36,915 nucleotides of DNA from Nocardioides alcanivorans (GCF_021555175.1 NZ_JAKGRW010000028.1:1-36915); one strand, 5' to 3'; positions 9,590-22,554 are shown, counted from the stretch's first letter. A program made the numbers and translations. The notes: a model not told the origin generated them from the sequence alone.

Positions 9590-9648
9590 TCCCGAGGCGC
9601 CAGGGGCGCGTGAGGCAGGCGAGAAGGACCCGCCCCACGCGGCACGCG

Positions 9649-10440
9649 TCAGATGTCTGCGCCCAGGTCCTCGTCGTCGTCCACCTCGGGCGGTGAGTCC
9701 TCGTCGGGGTCGTACTTGAGATACTTGATGCCCGCATTGACCTCGCCGTCGTAACCGACGCGGCCCTTCTCGAGCACGATGACGCGGTCACACATCTTGC
9801 GCACCGAGCCGGCGGCGTGGCTGACGTAGAACAGGGTGCGGCCCTCGGCACGGATCTGCTGCATGCGTTCAAGGCACTTCTTCTTGAACGGCTTGTCGCC
9901 CACTGCCAGCACCTCGTCGGCGAGGAAGATGTCGGAGTCGACGTGCACGGCGACAGCAAAGCCCAGGCGGGCGAACATCCCGGAGGAGTAGTTGCCCACC
10001 GGCGTCTCGAGGAAGCGCCCGATGTCGGCGAACTCAACGATCTCGTCGAACTTCCGGCGGGTCTCTGCCTCCGTCATGCCGAGCACGGCCGCGTTGAGGA
10101 AGACGTTGTCCCGGCCGGTCATCTGCGGGTGGAAACCGGCCCCGGTGGCGATCAGGCCGGCGATGCGGCCCCGGGTCAGCACTTGGCCGCCGTCGGGACG
10201 CATGATGCCGTTGACCAGCTTGAGCAGGGTGCTCTTGCCGGAGCCGTTGAGGCCCATCAGGCCGATCGACTCGCCCTGCTCCACCGTGAAGGAGACGTCG
10301 TCGAGTGCCTTGAAGGTGTCACTGATCTCGCGCCCCTTCACCGCCGCGACGGTCATCTGCTTCAGGGTGCGCTGGTAGCGCATCGTGAAGTACTTCGTCA
10401 CCCCCTCGACCACGATCGAGGTGCTGTCCGGATAGCTCAC
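9649..10440 (-). CDS. wzt: Polysaccharide ABC exporter, ATP-binding subunit (Wzt)
   Basis: This 263-residue ATPase powers export of a lipid-linked polysaccharide, here presumably the galactan. The Walker A motif GLNGSGKST is at 63-71, the ABC signature YSSGM at 151-155, and Walker B DIFLADE at 170-176. The long N-terminal YQRTLKQMTVAAVKGREI insert and the GRIAGLIATGAGFHPQMTGRDN region are typical of the Wzt/TagH branch. It lacks the extra C-terminal carbohydrate-binding domain of E. coli O9a Wzt and ends in an acidic tail, as does the mycobacterial homologue Rv3781. The GTG start overlaps the stop of the permease gene (GTGA). It is the last gene of the operon. Confidence 0.92.
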   Translation of the reverse strand: MSYPDSTSIVVEGVTKYFTMRYQRTLKQMTVAAVKGREISDTFKALDDVSFTVEQGESIGLMGLNGSGKSTLLKLVNGIMRPDGGQVLTRGRIAGLIATGAGFHPQMTGRDNVFLNAAVLGMTEAETRRKFDEIVEFADIGRFLETPVGNYSSGMFARLGFAVAVHVDSDIFLADEVLAVGDKPFKKKCLERMQQIRAEGRTLFYVSHAAGSVRKMCDRVIVLEKGRVGYDGEVNAGIKYLKYDPDEDSPPEVDDDEDLGADI

Positions 10441-11337
10441 GTCAGACGCTCCGGGATCTTGTTCTCCAGCTTGCTGAAGACCCGCTGCCCGATCACGAGC
10501 ATCACGATCGCGATGCCCAGTCCGAGGAACGAGTAGGCGAAGAGGTTGTCGGGGATGTGGTGCGCCTGCGTGTCGACCGGGTCATCCGTCGTCCCCACCC
10601 AGAAGGCCTGCTGCACGAGCAGTACGGCGTCCGCGATCGGGTTGTAGAGGTAGTAGGCCGCGGCTGCCCCGAACCGGTCCTCGATCATCGTGAAGGGATA
10701 GATCATCGGCACGCCGAACCGAACGAAGTTGGTGAGGATCCCCACGAAGCTGCCCACGTCACGGAAGAAGACGTTGGCAGCGGCGAACATGAGCGCCAGC
10801 GCGGTCCCGAGCACCGCGATGATCACCACCGCGAGAAGGAACCCCAACATCCCGATGACGGTCGGTGTCCACCCCATGACGAGGCAGGCGATCATCAAGA
10901 TCACCACCTGGGGGCCCATGTGGTAGAGCGACACCAGCATGGAGGCGACCGGGAACATCTCCCGGGGCATGGCCATCTTCCGCACCAGCGCCTTGTTGCG
11001 CATGATCGACCTGGTTCCGGCGCCGAAGGTCTCCACGAAGAACTGGACGACGATCAGGCCACAGAAGACGTGGATACCGAAGTTCTCGGTGCCACGCCCG
11101 ATGATGATCCCCATCACGACCCAGAAGATGAACAGCTGGCTCAGCGGGTTGATGTAGGACCAGATCATCCCCAGGACCGAGCCCTGGTAGCGCGCCGACA
11201 CCTCGCGACGCACCAACAACCGGAGCAGGTAACGACGTCGGAAGACCTCGCGCAGCCCCGTCTGCGGGGCAGGCGAACGCAAGGGCGCGTCGACGACCCT
11301 GACGCTGCGCGGGGTCGGCTCGGCGGGGTTCTCGGAC

Positions 11338-11345
<8 letters not shown>
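10437..11345 (-). CDS. wzm: Polysaccharide ABC exporter, permease subunit (Wzm)
   Basis: This 302-residue ABC-2 type membrane protein is the channel partner of Wzt. After a short cytoplasmic N-terminus and the RRRYLLRLLVRREVSARY amphipathic segment, typical of Wzm/TagG proteins, there are about six transmembrane helices (SQLFIFWVVMGIIIG, MGPQVVILMIACLVMG, MLGFLLAVVIIAVLGTALALM and others). The start chosen is the ATG at 11345 (MAESENPAEPT), which overlaps the glfT2 stop by eight bases. A longer open frame upstream lies inside glfT2 and is a shadow. The homologue in Mycobacterium is Rv3783, part of the arabinogalactan locus. Confidence 0.92.
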
Positions 11346-14558
<3,213 letters not shown>

Positions 14559-15497
14559 CTAGTCCGCAGGGGTGTCGGATCCTGCCTTCGCGACGCCGGG
14601 AAGGGTGCGCATTCCCCGCGCTGAGCGAATGGCCTTCGTCACGTTCGCCGCTTCACGGCGTCCCCCGCGCAACGGGCTCAGCAGCAGCACCGCGAGCACG
14701 ATCAGCCACGGCTTGGCGCGCACGAGCGCGTTCTCGCCGTACCGGAAGTGCACCACGAAGAGGTTGCGGAACATGTAGAACCCCTTCCACGTGTCGAGGG
14801 CATGCTGCTGGTCGAAGTCGAGTTGCCGCACCATCACGGCATCGCGCACGCCGAGCACCTCGAAACCCGCCCTGCGCGCGCGGATCACGAAGTCGACGTC
14901 GTCGTAGAAGATGAAGAAGGTGGGATCGGGGAAGCCGATCGCGTCGACCACCTCACGTTTCACCAGGAAGCCCTCGAAGGCGACGTTCTCCAACGGCACC
15001 GTCTCCGGCATCTCCGCGCGGGAGGAGTACGTCGAGTCGACGCTCGCGCTCTTGGGGCGGATCCGTAGCGGGTTGCTCAGGTCGAAGGTGAGTGCTGCCT
15101 TCTCGACGAGGGTTCCTGCCTTGTCCTCACGCACGGCCGCCAGGCACGGCGCGTCGTGGCCGAGCAGCACCTCGAGACAGTCGGGCGCCGGCACGACGTC
15201 GTCGTCCATCAGCCAGATGCGGTCGGCCCCGAGCCCGTGGGCTCGACGCAGCCCCTGGTGGAAGCCGCCCGCTCCCCCGGTGTTCTCCTCGCTGCGCACC
15301 ACGTCGAGCGGCAGCTCGCGGTGCCGGGCGATCACGTCGGCGGTGTGGTCGGTGGAGGCGTTGTCGACGACCACGACGGCGTCGGGCAACCGCGTCTGCG
15401 CAGCCAGTCCGGCCAGCGTCAGGTCGAGCAGGTCGGCTCGGTTGTAGGTGACGATCACCACAGCCACCCGCTCGCCACCCACGTCGAGACCACTCAC
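14559..15497 (-). CDS. GT2 glycosyltransferase, GlfT1-like
   Basis: A 312-residue family 2 transferase. VAVVIVTYNRADLLD and VVVVDNASTDHTAD form the nucleotide-sugar site. NTGGAGGFHQGLRRA and IWLMDDDVVPAPDCL carry the DDD metal motif, and FFIFYDDVDFVIRARRAGF lies on the acceptor side. A C-terminal hydrophobic helix (PWLIVLAVLLLSPL) probably anchors it to the membrane. The NTGGAGGF...MDDD arrangement is that of GlfT1 (Rv3782) and related rhamnosyl/galactofuranosyl transferases that act on the linker before polymerisation. The start is the GTG at 15497, overlapping the stop of the upstream gene (GTGA). A longer frame to 15641 is rejected. The exact acceptor is inferred only from operon context. 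Confidence 0.88.
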   Translation of the reverse strand: MSGLDVGGERVAVVIVTYNRADLLDLTLAGLAAQTRLPDAVVVVDNASTDHTADVIARHRELPLDVVRSEENTGGAGGFHQGLRRAHGLGADRIWLMDDDVVPAPDCLEVLLGHDAPCLAAVREDKAGTLVEKAALTFDLSNPLRIRPKSASVDSTYSSRAEMPETVPLENVAFEGFLVKREVVDAIGFPDPTFFIFYDDVDFVIRARRAGFEVLGVRDAVMVRQLDFDQQHALDTWKGFYMFRNLFVVHFRYGENALVRAKPWLIVLAVLLLSPLRGGRREAANVTKAIRSARGMRTLPGVAKAGSDTPAD

Positions 15498-16425
15498 CGC
15501 AGGAACCTCCCGTGCCCGGTGAAGTCGTCGCGCAGCCCCGCCGTGATCCCCGCCGCGCTGAGGCGCAACCGGCGCAACGACGGTCGGGTGAAGGCGTAGA
15601 ACCACACCGTCTTGACGATGAACGCGATGACGAACAACCACCCTCGGTGCTCGCGGAGGTTGACCACGTTGTTGCGCGCCATGCAGTAGTGCTTGAGATC
15701 GGACGGCGAGTGGTTGTAGGTGGTGCGGCCGAACATCATCGGCGTGCCCAGCTCCCCGACCGACGGGTGGCGGACGACGGCAGCGGTGACGGTGGCGATC
15801 CGCGCTCCGGCCGCCTCGGCACGCAGCCGGTACTCGTGGTCGTCACCCCAGATGAAGAACTCCGAGCGGGGCAGCCCGATCCGCTCCACGAGTTGGCGCG
15901 TGACCAGCACCCCGTTGAACGGGATGACGATCTCCTCGATGCGCCCGTTGCGAGCGGCAGCCTCGGCCTGGGCAGTGCGGTGCACGGTGCGGGCGCCGCC
16001 GGGCAGCCGAATCGGGAAGACCAGTTCGTCTGGGGCATCACGGTCGACGACCAGCGGCCCCCAGAAGTCGACGTCGTCCTCGGCCAGCAGCGTGGCGAGG
16101 CAGTCCGGCTCGGGCAGCCCGTCGTCATCCATCAGCCACACAAGGTCGGCGCCGTCGGCGACCGCGCGCCGTACGCCTTCGTGGAAGCCGCCTGCTCCCC
16201 GCGGTTCTCCGGCAGCGTCACCGGCAGCACGGGTACGCCGCCAGCCCGGTCCGCTTCGACGCGCAGCCACTCCCCGGTCCCGTCGGTCGAGGCGTTGTCG
16301 ACGACGACGATCGCGGTGAGCCGCGGGGTGGCCCGCAGCGACGCGACGAGGGTCTGCAGCAGCTCGAGACGGTTGAAGGTGACCACCGCCGCGACGACGC
16401 GGCGCGAGTCTGACTGGGCTGGCAC
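15494..16425 (-). CDS. GT2 glycosyltransferase, GlfT1-like, one frameshift
   Basis: The gene is in two frames. The N-terminal piece (VVAAVVTFNRLELLQTL, VVVDNASTDGTGEWL, LPENRG) and the C-terminal piece (GAGGFHEGVRRAVADGADLV, WLMDDDGLPEPDCL, FFIWGDDHEYRLRAEAAG) join if one base is added to the C4 run at 16197-16200. That gives a normal ~310-residue GlfT1-type transferase. A hydrophobic C-terminal helix (WLFVIAFIVKTVWFYAF) follows. The start used is the GTG at 16425 with AGGGTGG upstream; a GTG at 16452 would add nine residues. It is closer to mycobacterial GlfT1 than its neighbour is, with IPFNGVLVTR and VVRHPSVGE matching that family's NGALF and HP segments. With the downstream GT2 it may build the linker or first Galf residues. 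Confidence 0.85.
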
Positions 16426-16455
16426 GGCGCCCACCCTAGATGAGGGGGTCACGGA

Positions 16456-17895
16456 TCAGCAGGCGGCGCTGAGGTCGTCCGCCTCGTTTGCGGCGTAGCC
16501 CTCATTGCGGGTGCCGAGCGAACCGCCACTGGTCACGTCGGAGGTCTTGGCCTTCTTCGCTCCCTTGACGGTCTTGCCCTCCGCCTTGTCGATGCCCTTC
16601 TGCACCATCGCACGGATCTTGTCGAGATCGGGGTCGGCGGTGTTGATGGCCGGCGGCACCAAGGACACGGTGGACATCTTCTGGTCCTTGGCCTTCATCG
16701 CGAGCTCGACGAAGTTGGCGAACTGGCTGCGTGGCACGTTGGTGTCGATTACACCGGTGGTCGCCTCGGTGATGTCCTTGTAGTGCTGCACCAGCGTGGC
16801 CGGGCTGAGCTGGGAGACCATGGCGCCCATCACGCACTTCTGGCGGGCCATCCGCGAGTAGTCGTCGGAGCCCTCCCGGGCTCGGGCGAACCACAGCGCG
16901 TCGTGGCCGTTGAGCTTGCGGACGCCCGGCTCGATGTAGCCGGTAACATCGCTGCCGAGGCCACCGACGGGGATCCGGTCACGCACGTTGAGCTCGATCC
17001 CGCCGACCGCATCGACGAGATCCTCGAAGCCCTGCAGGTCGGCCATCGCCCAGTAGTGGATCTTGAGGCCGGTGATGCCCTCGATCGCCTCGATCGTGGC
17101 CTCCTTGCCCGGGTCCTTCGAGTCGAAGAGCTCCGGGTTGTCCTGGGCCCACGTGCTGACGCCGTTGAGGTAGCAGTCCGGGCAGTTGAAACCGTCGGGG
17201 AACTGCTCGGCCATCACCGAGTCGTCGGCGAACCGGAAGTTCTGCAGGTTGCGGGGCAGACCGACGAGCACCGTCCGCCCCGTGTCGGCATCGATACTGG
17301 CCACGGTCATGGAGTCGGTGCGCAGGCCCCAGCGGTCGTCACCGGAGTCACCACCGAGCAACAACACGTTGTAGCGGCCGTGGGTGGCGTCCTTGGCGGG
17401 CCCGTCGGCGAAGGTGAGCATGAAGTCGCGATGGACGGTGACCAGGTGGGCGCTGAAGAGGAGCACGCCCGCGACGCCGAAGACCAGGGCACCGTTGACA
17501 CCGACCATGGTCAGTCGTTGGCGGCGGACGAGGCTCAGCGGCTGGCCGATCCGCCAGGCATCGACGAAGAGTGCGGCCCAGCCGATGGCGAGCAGCATGA
17601 GCGTGAAGCGCAGCAGGTTGAGCCAGAGCGGGCTGGTGCCGAAGCGCAGCGCCAGGCCCGGCCACATCCAGAACAGCAGCGCCGCGAGGAGGGCGGTGCC
17701 GGCGACACCGGCGGTGACACGCAGCGCCAGCTTGCCGATCTCGCGTCGGCCGGCGACGAGTTGGGCCGACCCCGGCAACACCAGGGTCATCAGCATCAGG
17801 GCGAGTGCCCTCCGGAAGCGCACCTTGGCGGCGCGGTCGGACGTACGGCTGGCGCCGCGGCGACTCGGCGACCCGGGGGAAGTGTCGGGTTGCAT
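16456..17895 (-). CDS. LytR-CpsA-Psr (LCP) family glycopolymer transferase
   Basis: This 479-residue membrane enzyme is predicted to transfer a lipid-linked glycopolymer onto peptidoglycan muramic acid C6 outside the membrane. The N-terminal ~150 residues hold several transmembrane helices (LALMLMTLVLPGSAQLVAG, VAGTALLAALLFWMW, LRFTLMLLAIGWAALFV, GALVFGVAGVLLFSAH). The LCP domain follows: NVLLLGGDSGDDRWGLRTDS and RTVLVGLPRNL carry the acidic/arginine polyprenyl-phosphate site, then DLQGFEDLVDAVGGIELNV and WFARAREGSDDYSRMARQK. The start is the ATG at 17895 with AGGAAGG eight bases upstream. It is the first gene of the galactan operon. In Mycobacterium the LCP protein Lcp1 (Rv3267) ligates arabinogalactan to peptidoglycan, which fits this context. 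Confidence 0.92.
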   Translation of the reverse strand: MQPDTSPGSPSRRGASRTSDRAAKVRFRRALALMLMTLVLPGSAQLVAGRREIGKLALRVTAGVAGTALLAALLFWMWPGLALRFGTSPLWLNLLRFTLMLLAIGWAALFVDAWRIGQPLSLVRRQRLTMVGVNGALVFGVAGVLLFSAHLVTVHRDFMLTFADGPAKDATHGRYNVLLLGGDSGDDRWGLRTDSMTVASIDADTGRTVLVGLPRNLQNFRFADDSVMAEQFPDGFNCPDCYLNGVSTWAQDNPELFDSKDPGKEATIEAIEGITGLKIHYWAMADLQGFEDLVDAVGGIELNVRDRIPVGGLGSDVTGYIEPGVRKLNGHDALWFARAREGSDDYSRMARQKCVMGAMVSQLSPATLVQHYKDITEATTGVIDTNVPRSQFANFVELAMKAKDQKMSTVSLVPPAINTADPDLDKIRAMVQKGIDKAEGKTVKGAKKAKTSDVTSGGSLGTRNEGYAANEADDLSAAC

Positions 17896-17999
17896 CGAGG
17901 GTGCCTTCCTGCTTGTGGCTGTCGATGTGCTCGCCAGTATCACCAGTCCCACCCGTCACAGCGGTGCGCGACGCGCCGTAGCGGGTCAGTTGCCCGAAG

Positions 18000-18512
18000 T
18001 CACGGCACCTCGGGCGCTCGGCCGGCCTCGATCTCCTGTCGCCGTGCCAGCCGGTTCGCGCGCCGGATCTCGGCCTCCCGCCAGCGGCGCCGGTCGAGGT
18101 CCGTCTCCGGCACGAGCGGTGGCACGCTGCGCGAGCGGCCCTCCTCGTCTATCGCGACGAAGACGAAGTAGGCGGTGGCCACCGTCTTCTGCGTCTGCGA
18201 CACCGCTCCCCACGGTTCGGCCTCGACCCGCACGCCCACCTCCATGGAGGTGCGTCCCGCCCAGTTGACCCGGGCCGAGGTCCGCACGATGTCTCCCACG
18301 TGAACCGGCTCGAGGAAGAGCATCTCGTCCATCGCTGCCGTCACTGCCGCTCCGCCAGCGTGCCTGCGGGCGGCAGCGCCCGCCGTACTGTCGGCCAGCT
18401 TCATGATCGCGCCGCCGTGCACGTTGCCGAGCAGATTGGCCTCGGTGGCGTGCATCAAGGTGGCGAGGGAGACCTCGGAGAAGGCAGGGGTACGACGCAC
18501 GTCACCAGTCAT
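18000..18512 (-). CDS. Hotdog-fold acyl-CoA thioesterase (YciA/ACOT type)
   Basis: A 170-residue single-hotdog protein. NLLGNVHGGAIMKLADSTAG is the hotdog helix with the HGG motif. MDEMLFLEPVHVGDIVRTSA and RTSMEVGVRVEAE are the following beta strands, as in YciA-like thioesterases that hydrolyse acyl-CoA to free acid and CoA in the cytosol. An arginine-rich C-terminal tail (about 135-170) is family-typical. It is divergent from the second LCP gene across 98 bases. The chain-length preference cannot be read from the sequence. Confidence 0.85.
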   Translation of the reverse strand: MTGDVRRTPAFSEVSLATLMHATEANLLGNVHGGAIMKLADSTAGAAARRHAGGAAVTAAMDEMLFLEPVHVGDIVRTSARVNWAGRTSMEVGVRVEAEPWGAVSQTQKTVATAYFVFVAIDEEGRSRSVPPLVPETDLDRRRWREAEIRRANRLARRQEIEAGRAPEVP

Positions 18513-18610
18513 GTCGGCACACTACTGCGACACCCGGTCCCGCCTCGGCCCTGCCGTGTCCGGGGTCGCGGTGGGAGGTCGAGTTCCTCCCCACCGGTAA
18601 CTTTGCCCGC

Positions 18611-19834
18611 ATGGCTGACCGACCCCGTCCCGAGCCGGGCACCCCCGAGTACGACTGGTTGTACGGCGACAAGCGCCGTGGCGCCGACGACCCCACGCAG
18701 GTCATGCCCGCCTCGGGCGGATCCGTGACCGGTGGGCGTCCGGCACCCCACGGCTACGGCGGGCAGGGCCAGAACATGCCGGTGCAGCAGCCCGGCGCCC
18801 AGCAGCGAGCGCCCCAACGACCGCACCAGGTGCCGCCTCCTCCTGGCGCCACACCGCCGCGCAGCGGTGGTGGATTCCGGATGCCGCGGCCACGGATCCG
18901 ACCCGTCCGCTGGATCCTGCTGCTGCTTGCCCTGTGGCTGATCTTCCTGGCCGTGACGCCGTTCGTGGCGTTGCGCAAGGTGAGCACCGTCGACGCATTC
19001 CCGGACGGAGAGCGGCCGGCGGAGCAGGACGGCACGACGTACCTGATCGTCGGAAGTGACTCTCGCGAGGGCCTGAGCAAGAAGGAGCGCGAGGAGCTCG
19101 GCACCGGCGATGCCGGGGGTCAGCGCACCGACACGATCATGCTGCTGCACACCGGGAGCGGCCCCAACCTGCTGACGTCGATCCCCCGCGACTCGCTGGT
19201 GCCGATCCCGGGGCACAACACATCGAAGATCAACGCCGCGTTCGCGTGGGGCGGACCGCAGTTGCTCATCGAGACCATCGAGGACAACACCGGCATCCGC
19301 ATCGACCACTACGTGGAGATCGGCTTCGGCGGATTCGTCGACGTGGTCGACGCAGTGGGTGGCATCGAGATCTGTCCGGAGCGACGGATGAAGGACAAGG
19401 ACGCCAACCTCAACATCAAGAAGGGATGCCAGGACGCCGATGGCATCGTGGCTCTCGGCTATGCGCGCTCGCGCAAGACCGACCCGGCACTGGGCGACAT
19501 CACGCGCGCCAAGCACCAGCGCGAGGTGGTCTCAGCCGTCGGCAGCAAGGTGCTGTCACCGTGGACGTTCGTCAACCCGTTCCGCTACTGGAACCTCAAC
19601 ATGGCCGCGGCGCAGACGCTCAAGGTGAGCGAGGGCACCGGCGCCTTCACGCTGGCGAAGTTCGCGATGGCGATGACGTCGGTCGACAAGACGTGTGGCG
19701 TGCCGATCTCCGACCTCGCAGTGCACTGGGACACGGAGCGCTCGAAGCAGTTCTTCCAGAAGGTCATCGAGGACGACGTCAAGGGAATGTCCGACGATCT
19801 CTGCACCGCTTCAGGGCTGGCAGACGGCCCCTGA
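18611..19834 (+). CDS. LytR-CpsA-Psr (LCP) family protein, second copy
   Basis: The product has 407 residues. A proline/glutamine-rich cytoplasmic N-terminus (1-95) is followed by one transmembrane helix (about 98-120, WILLLLALWLIFLAVTPF) and an extracellular LCP domain. TYLIVGSDSREGLSKKE and QRTDTIMLLHTG hold the conserved acidic and arginine residues, TSIPRDSLVPIPGH is the RDS motif, and DAVGGIEICPERRMKD and ALGYARSRKTDPALGDITRA complete the domain. It differs from the copy at 16456-17895 in having one rather than several membrane spans, so it probably attaches a different polymer or acts redundantly. It is outside the galactan operon. Confidence 0.92.
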   Translation: MADRPRPEPGTPEYDWLYGDKRRGADDPTQVMPASGGSVTGGRPAPHGYGGQGQNMPVQQPGAQQRAPQRPHQVPPPPGATPPRSGGGFRMPRPRIRPVRWILLLLALWLIFLAVTPFVALRKVSTVDAFPDGERPAEQDGTTYLIVGSDSREGLSKKEREELGTGDAGGQRTDTIMLLHTGSGPNLLTSIPRDSLVPIPGHNTSKINAAFAWGGPQLLIETIEDNTGIRIDHYVEIGFGGFVDVVDAVGGIEICPERRMKDKDANLNIKKGCQDADGIVALGYARSRKTDPALGDITRAKHQREVVSAVGSKVLSPWTFVNPFRYWNLNMAAAQTLKVSEGTGAFTLAKFAMAMTSVDKTCGVPISDLAVHWDTERSKQFFQKVIEDDVKGMSDDLCTASGLADGP

Positions 19835-19895
19835 ACGGGCGTCGGCCGATCGGGTCGAATCCTCGAGCGCGGCAACCCGGGACTACTGTGGGGCA

Positions 19896-20309
19896 ATGAG
19901 CACCTGGCGCGAACAGCAGGCAGTCGACTTCATGCTGGACGACTGTGAGACCTGGGCAGTGGTGGGGCTCTCCGGCGATCCGGGCCGCACCGCCTACGAG
20001 ATCGCCTCGGTGCTGAAGACCCACGGCAAGCGCATCGTCCCGATCCACCCCGATGCCCCGACGGTGCTCGGCCAGCAGGGCTACGCCACGCTCGCCGACG
20101 TGCCGTTCCCCATCGACGTGGTCGACGTCTTCCGGCGCTCAGAGGCCGCTGGCGAGTTCGTCGACCAGGCCGTTGCCATCGGTGCCAAGGGCGTCTGGCT
20201 CCAGCTCGGCGTCATCGACGAGGCCGCGTTCGACCGGGCCGCCCAGGCCGGCCTTCCCATGGTCATGGACACCTGTCCCGCCATCGAGTGGGCGCGTCGG
20301 GACAGGTGA
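19896..20309 (+). CDS. CoA-binding domain protein (YccU/HcgN type)
   Basis: A 137-residue Rossmann protein. WAVVGLSGDPGRTAYEIASV is the CoA-binding glycine motif, VDVVDVFRRSEAAGEFVDQA and GAKGVWLQLGVIDEAAFDRA are the second half, and MDTCPAIEW is the conserved C-terminal cysteine motif. It matches the stand-alone CoA_binding_2 proteins, related to succinyl-CoA synthetase alpha but without catalytic activity of known type. It follows the LCP gene by 61 bases on the same strand. Confidence 0.88.
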   Translation: MSTWREQQAVDFMLDDCETWAVVGLSGDPGRTAYEIASVLKTHGKRIVPIHPDAPTVLGQQGYATLADVPFPIDVVDVFRRSEAAGEFVDQAVAIGAKGVWLQLGVIDEAAFDRAAQAGLPMVMDTCPAIEWARRDR

Positions 20310-20415
20310 GCGCGACCGCGAAGAGCGTGCTCGGCCTGCCGCTCAACCCACGGGTGGAGCAGGTCGGTACCTGAGGTGGAGGTGCTGGCGACCGTCGATT
20401 CCTAGCGTGGTGGCC

Positions 20416-21592
20416 ATGATCGCTCCACTCCAGCTCCTGACCCCCGCGGTCCGTCAGCGTCCGGCCGCCAGCATCCATCTCGACGCCGTCGCCGCCAACA
20501 CCCGGCTCTTCGCCGACCGCGTGCCCGGCCAGGTGATGGCGGTCGTCAAGGCGGACGGTTTCGGCCACGGCGCGGTCGAAGTCGCTCGTACTGCGCTCCT
20601 CCACGGGGCTGACTGGCTCGGCGTGACGTCCTTGGACGAGGCCTTCGAGCTGCGTGCTGCCGGCCTCGTCGCACCGATCCTCAGCTGGCTCAACCCCGTC
20701 GACGCGGACTTCCGCGTCGGCCGCTCGGCGCAACATCGACGTTGCGGTCTCCGACCGGGACCACCTGCTCGCAGTGGCACGTGGTGCCAGGACCGCCGGT
20801 CGCCGAGCCCGCGTGCACCTGCACGTCGACACCGGCATGGCGCGCGACGGTGCTGCCCCGGGAACCTGGGCGGGCCTGTGCGCCGCAGCCCGGGCCCAGG
20901 AACTCGTCGGGTCGGTCCGCGTGGTGGGCGTGATGGGACACCTGGCCTGCGCGGGTGCGAGCGCCGCACCCGCCGATCTCAGTGGCCGGGCCGCGTTCCG
21001 GGTCGGCCTCGCGATCGCCCGGCGGTCCGGCCTGCGCCCGCGGGTACGCCATCTCGCGGCAACCGCCGCGACGTTGACGGACCCGATGAGCCACTACGAC
21101 ATGGTCCGCATCGGAGCCGGTCTGGTCGGGATCGATCCCTCGGACACCACTCCTCTGGCCCCTGCGCTCTCGCTGACTGCCCCGGTGATCGCAGTCCGCC
21201 GAGTGCCGGCGGGCACCGGGGTCGGCTACGACCACACCCACCGGACCACCCGACCGACGAACCTCGCCCTGCTTCCCCTGGGCTACGCCGACGGCCTGCC
21301 GCGCACGGCCTCGGGCAGAGCCGAGGTCTGGCTCGCCGGCGCTCGTCGTCGAGTCGTCGGCAGGATCTCCATGGACCAGACGGTGGTCGACCTCGGCGAT
21401 GACAACGTCGCCCTGGGCGACGAGGCCATCGTCTTCGGCCCCGTCGCCGATGTCCCCGGCGCCGCCCCGCCGACCATGGGCGAGTGGGCAGGGTGGGCGG
21501 GCACCATCGCACACGAGATCGTCACCGGGATCGGCTCTCGCGTCGGACGCATCCACGTTGGCAGCACCGTGGCCCTGAGGACGGTCCGATGA
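20416..21592 (+). CDS. alr: Alanine racemase, one frameshift
   Basis: PLP-dependent racemisation of L- to D-alanine for peptidoglycan. The start is the ATG at 20416 (MIAPLQLLTPAVRQRPAA). The PLP lysine is K45 in VMAVVKADGFGHGA. In the second frame, VHLHVDTGMARDG, VRIGAGLVGIDP and the catalytic tyrosine of GTGVGYDHTH (codon 21227-21229) are present, followed by GRISMDQTVVDLG. The frame changes near 20710-20720 (net one base extra or two missing). Restoring a CG in the CGCG run gives DADFRASAARRNIDVAV and a 392-residue protein of normal length. All catalytic residues are present, so sequence error is more likely than loss. The stop overlaps the ddl start (ATGA). Confidence 0.9.
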
Positions 21593-22554
21593 TCCGGGTC
21601 GCGCTGGTCGGCGGCGGCGCGAACTGTGAGCACGAGGTCTCCCTCGCTTCTGCCCATTCGGTGGCGAAGGCACTCACCACCGCCCACATCGGCGGCGCCC
21701 GGATCGAGGTGTTGCCACTGACCATCGCACCGGACGGGACCTGGTGGGCCGAGGGGATGCCCCTCGCTGCTTCCCGTCACGCCAGCCTGGCCGCCGCGGT
21801 CACGCTGATCGGTGGGTGCGACGTACTGATGCCGATGGTGCACGGACCCCACGGTGAGGACGGCACCCTTCCGGCGCTCGCCGATCTCGCGGGCGTGCCC
21901 TGTGTGGGCTCGGCCCTGGGCGCCGGCGCACTGGCGATGGACAAGTGGACGACCAAGCTCGTTGCGGAAGCAGTCGGGGTCGCCACCGCGGCCGGCCGTC
22001 TGGTGCGTCCGGACGACGTGGTGCCCTGGACCGGTCCTGTCGTGGTGAAGCCGGTGGCCGCCGGTTCCAGCCACGGCGTGACGCTGGTCCGCACGGCAGC
22101 CGAGCTCGGGCCCGCCCTCGCCCACGCGTTCGCCCTCGATGACCGCGTGCTGGTCGAGGAGCTGCTCGTGGGTCGGGAGATCGACATCGCGGTCCTTGCC
22201 GGTCGTGAGGGTCCACGGCTCTCGCCGCCCCTGGAGATCAGCGTGCGTGCGGGGACTCTCTTCGACACCGGGCAGAAGTACGACGGATCGGCGGGGTTCC
22301 TGATTCCGGCGCCGCTGGACGAGGTCGATCTCAAGGGTCTCCGCGAGGCGGCCACGGCGGTCTTCGAAGCCCTGGGCTGCGCCGGGGTGGCCCGAGTCGA
22401 CTTCTTCCTCACCGAGCGCGGCTGGGTGCTCAACGAGGTCAACACCGTGCCGGGGATGACCGAGCACTCGCAGGTGCCCCGCATGTTCGCCGCCGCCGGC
22501 CACCCCTACCCCGACCTCCTCGCGGAGCTCGTGGCTGCCGCCCTGACCCAGTGA
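21589..22554 (+). CDS. ddl: D-alanine--D-alanine ligase
   Basis: A 321-residue ATP-grasp ligase joining two D-alanines for the peptidoglycan stem peptide. VALVGGGANCEHEVSLASA is the N-terminal glycine loop with the EHEVS motif. VHGPHGEDGTLPALADLAGV, MDKWTTKLVAEAVGV, VVVKPVAAGSSHGV and ARVDFFLTERGWVLNEVNTV give the ATP/Mg site, and PGMTEHSQVP closes the substrate pocket. The lysine-tyrosine pair in GQKYDGSAGF corresponds to the Tyr216 region of E. coli DdlB, as expected for D-Ala rather than D-lactate products. The start is the ATG overlapping the alr stop; longer frames upstream lie inside alr. It is the functional partner of alr. Confidence 0.92.
   Translation: MIRVALVGGGANCEHEVSLASAHSVAKALTTAHIGGARIEVLPLTIAPDGTWWAEGMPLAASRHASLAAAVTLIGGCDVLMPMVHGPHGEDGTLPALADLAGVPCVGSALGAGALAMDKWTTKLVAEAVGVATAAGRLVRPDDVVPWTGPVVVKPVAAGSSHGVTLVRTAAELGPALAHAFALDDRVLVEELLVGREIDIAVLAGREGPRLSPPLEISVRAGTLFDTGQKYDGSAGFLIPAPLDEVDLKGLREAATAVFEALGCAGVARVDFFLTERGWVLNEVNTVPGMTEHSQVPRMFAAAGHPYPDLLAELVAAALTQ

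Larger units (their letters stand above)
9163..9648. other. 486-base intergenic region between wzt and the amidase gene
   Basis: No credible gene lies here. The content is two identical 20-bp palindromes (separate entries), a 9-bp tandem repeat GAGGTTACG at 9437-9454, and a lower-GC stretch around 9240-9300 that probably holds the promoter of the minus-strand amidase gene. Both flanking genes are on the minus strand. Confidence 0.6.
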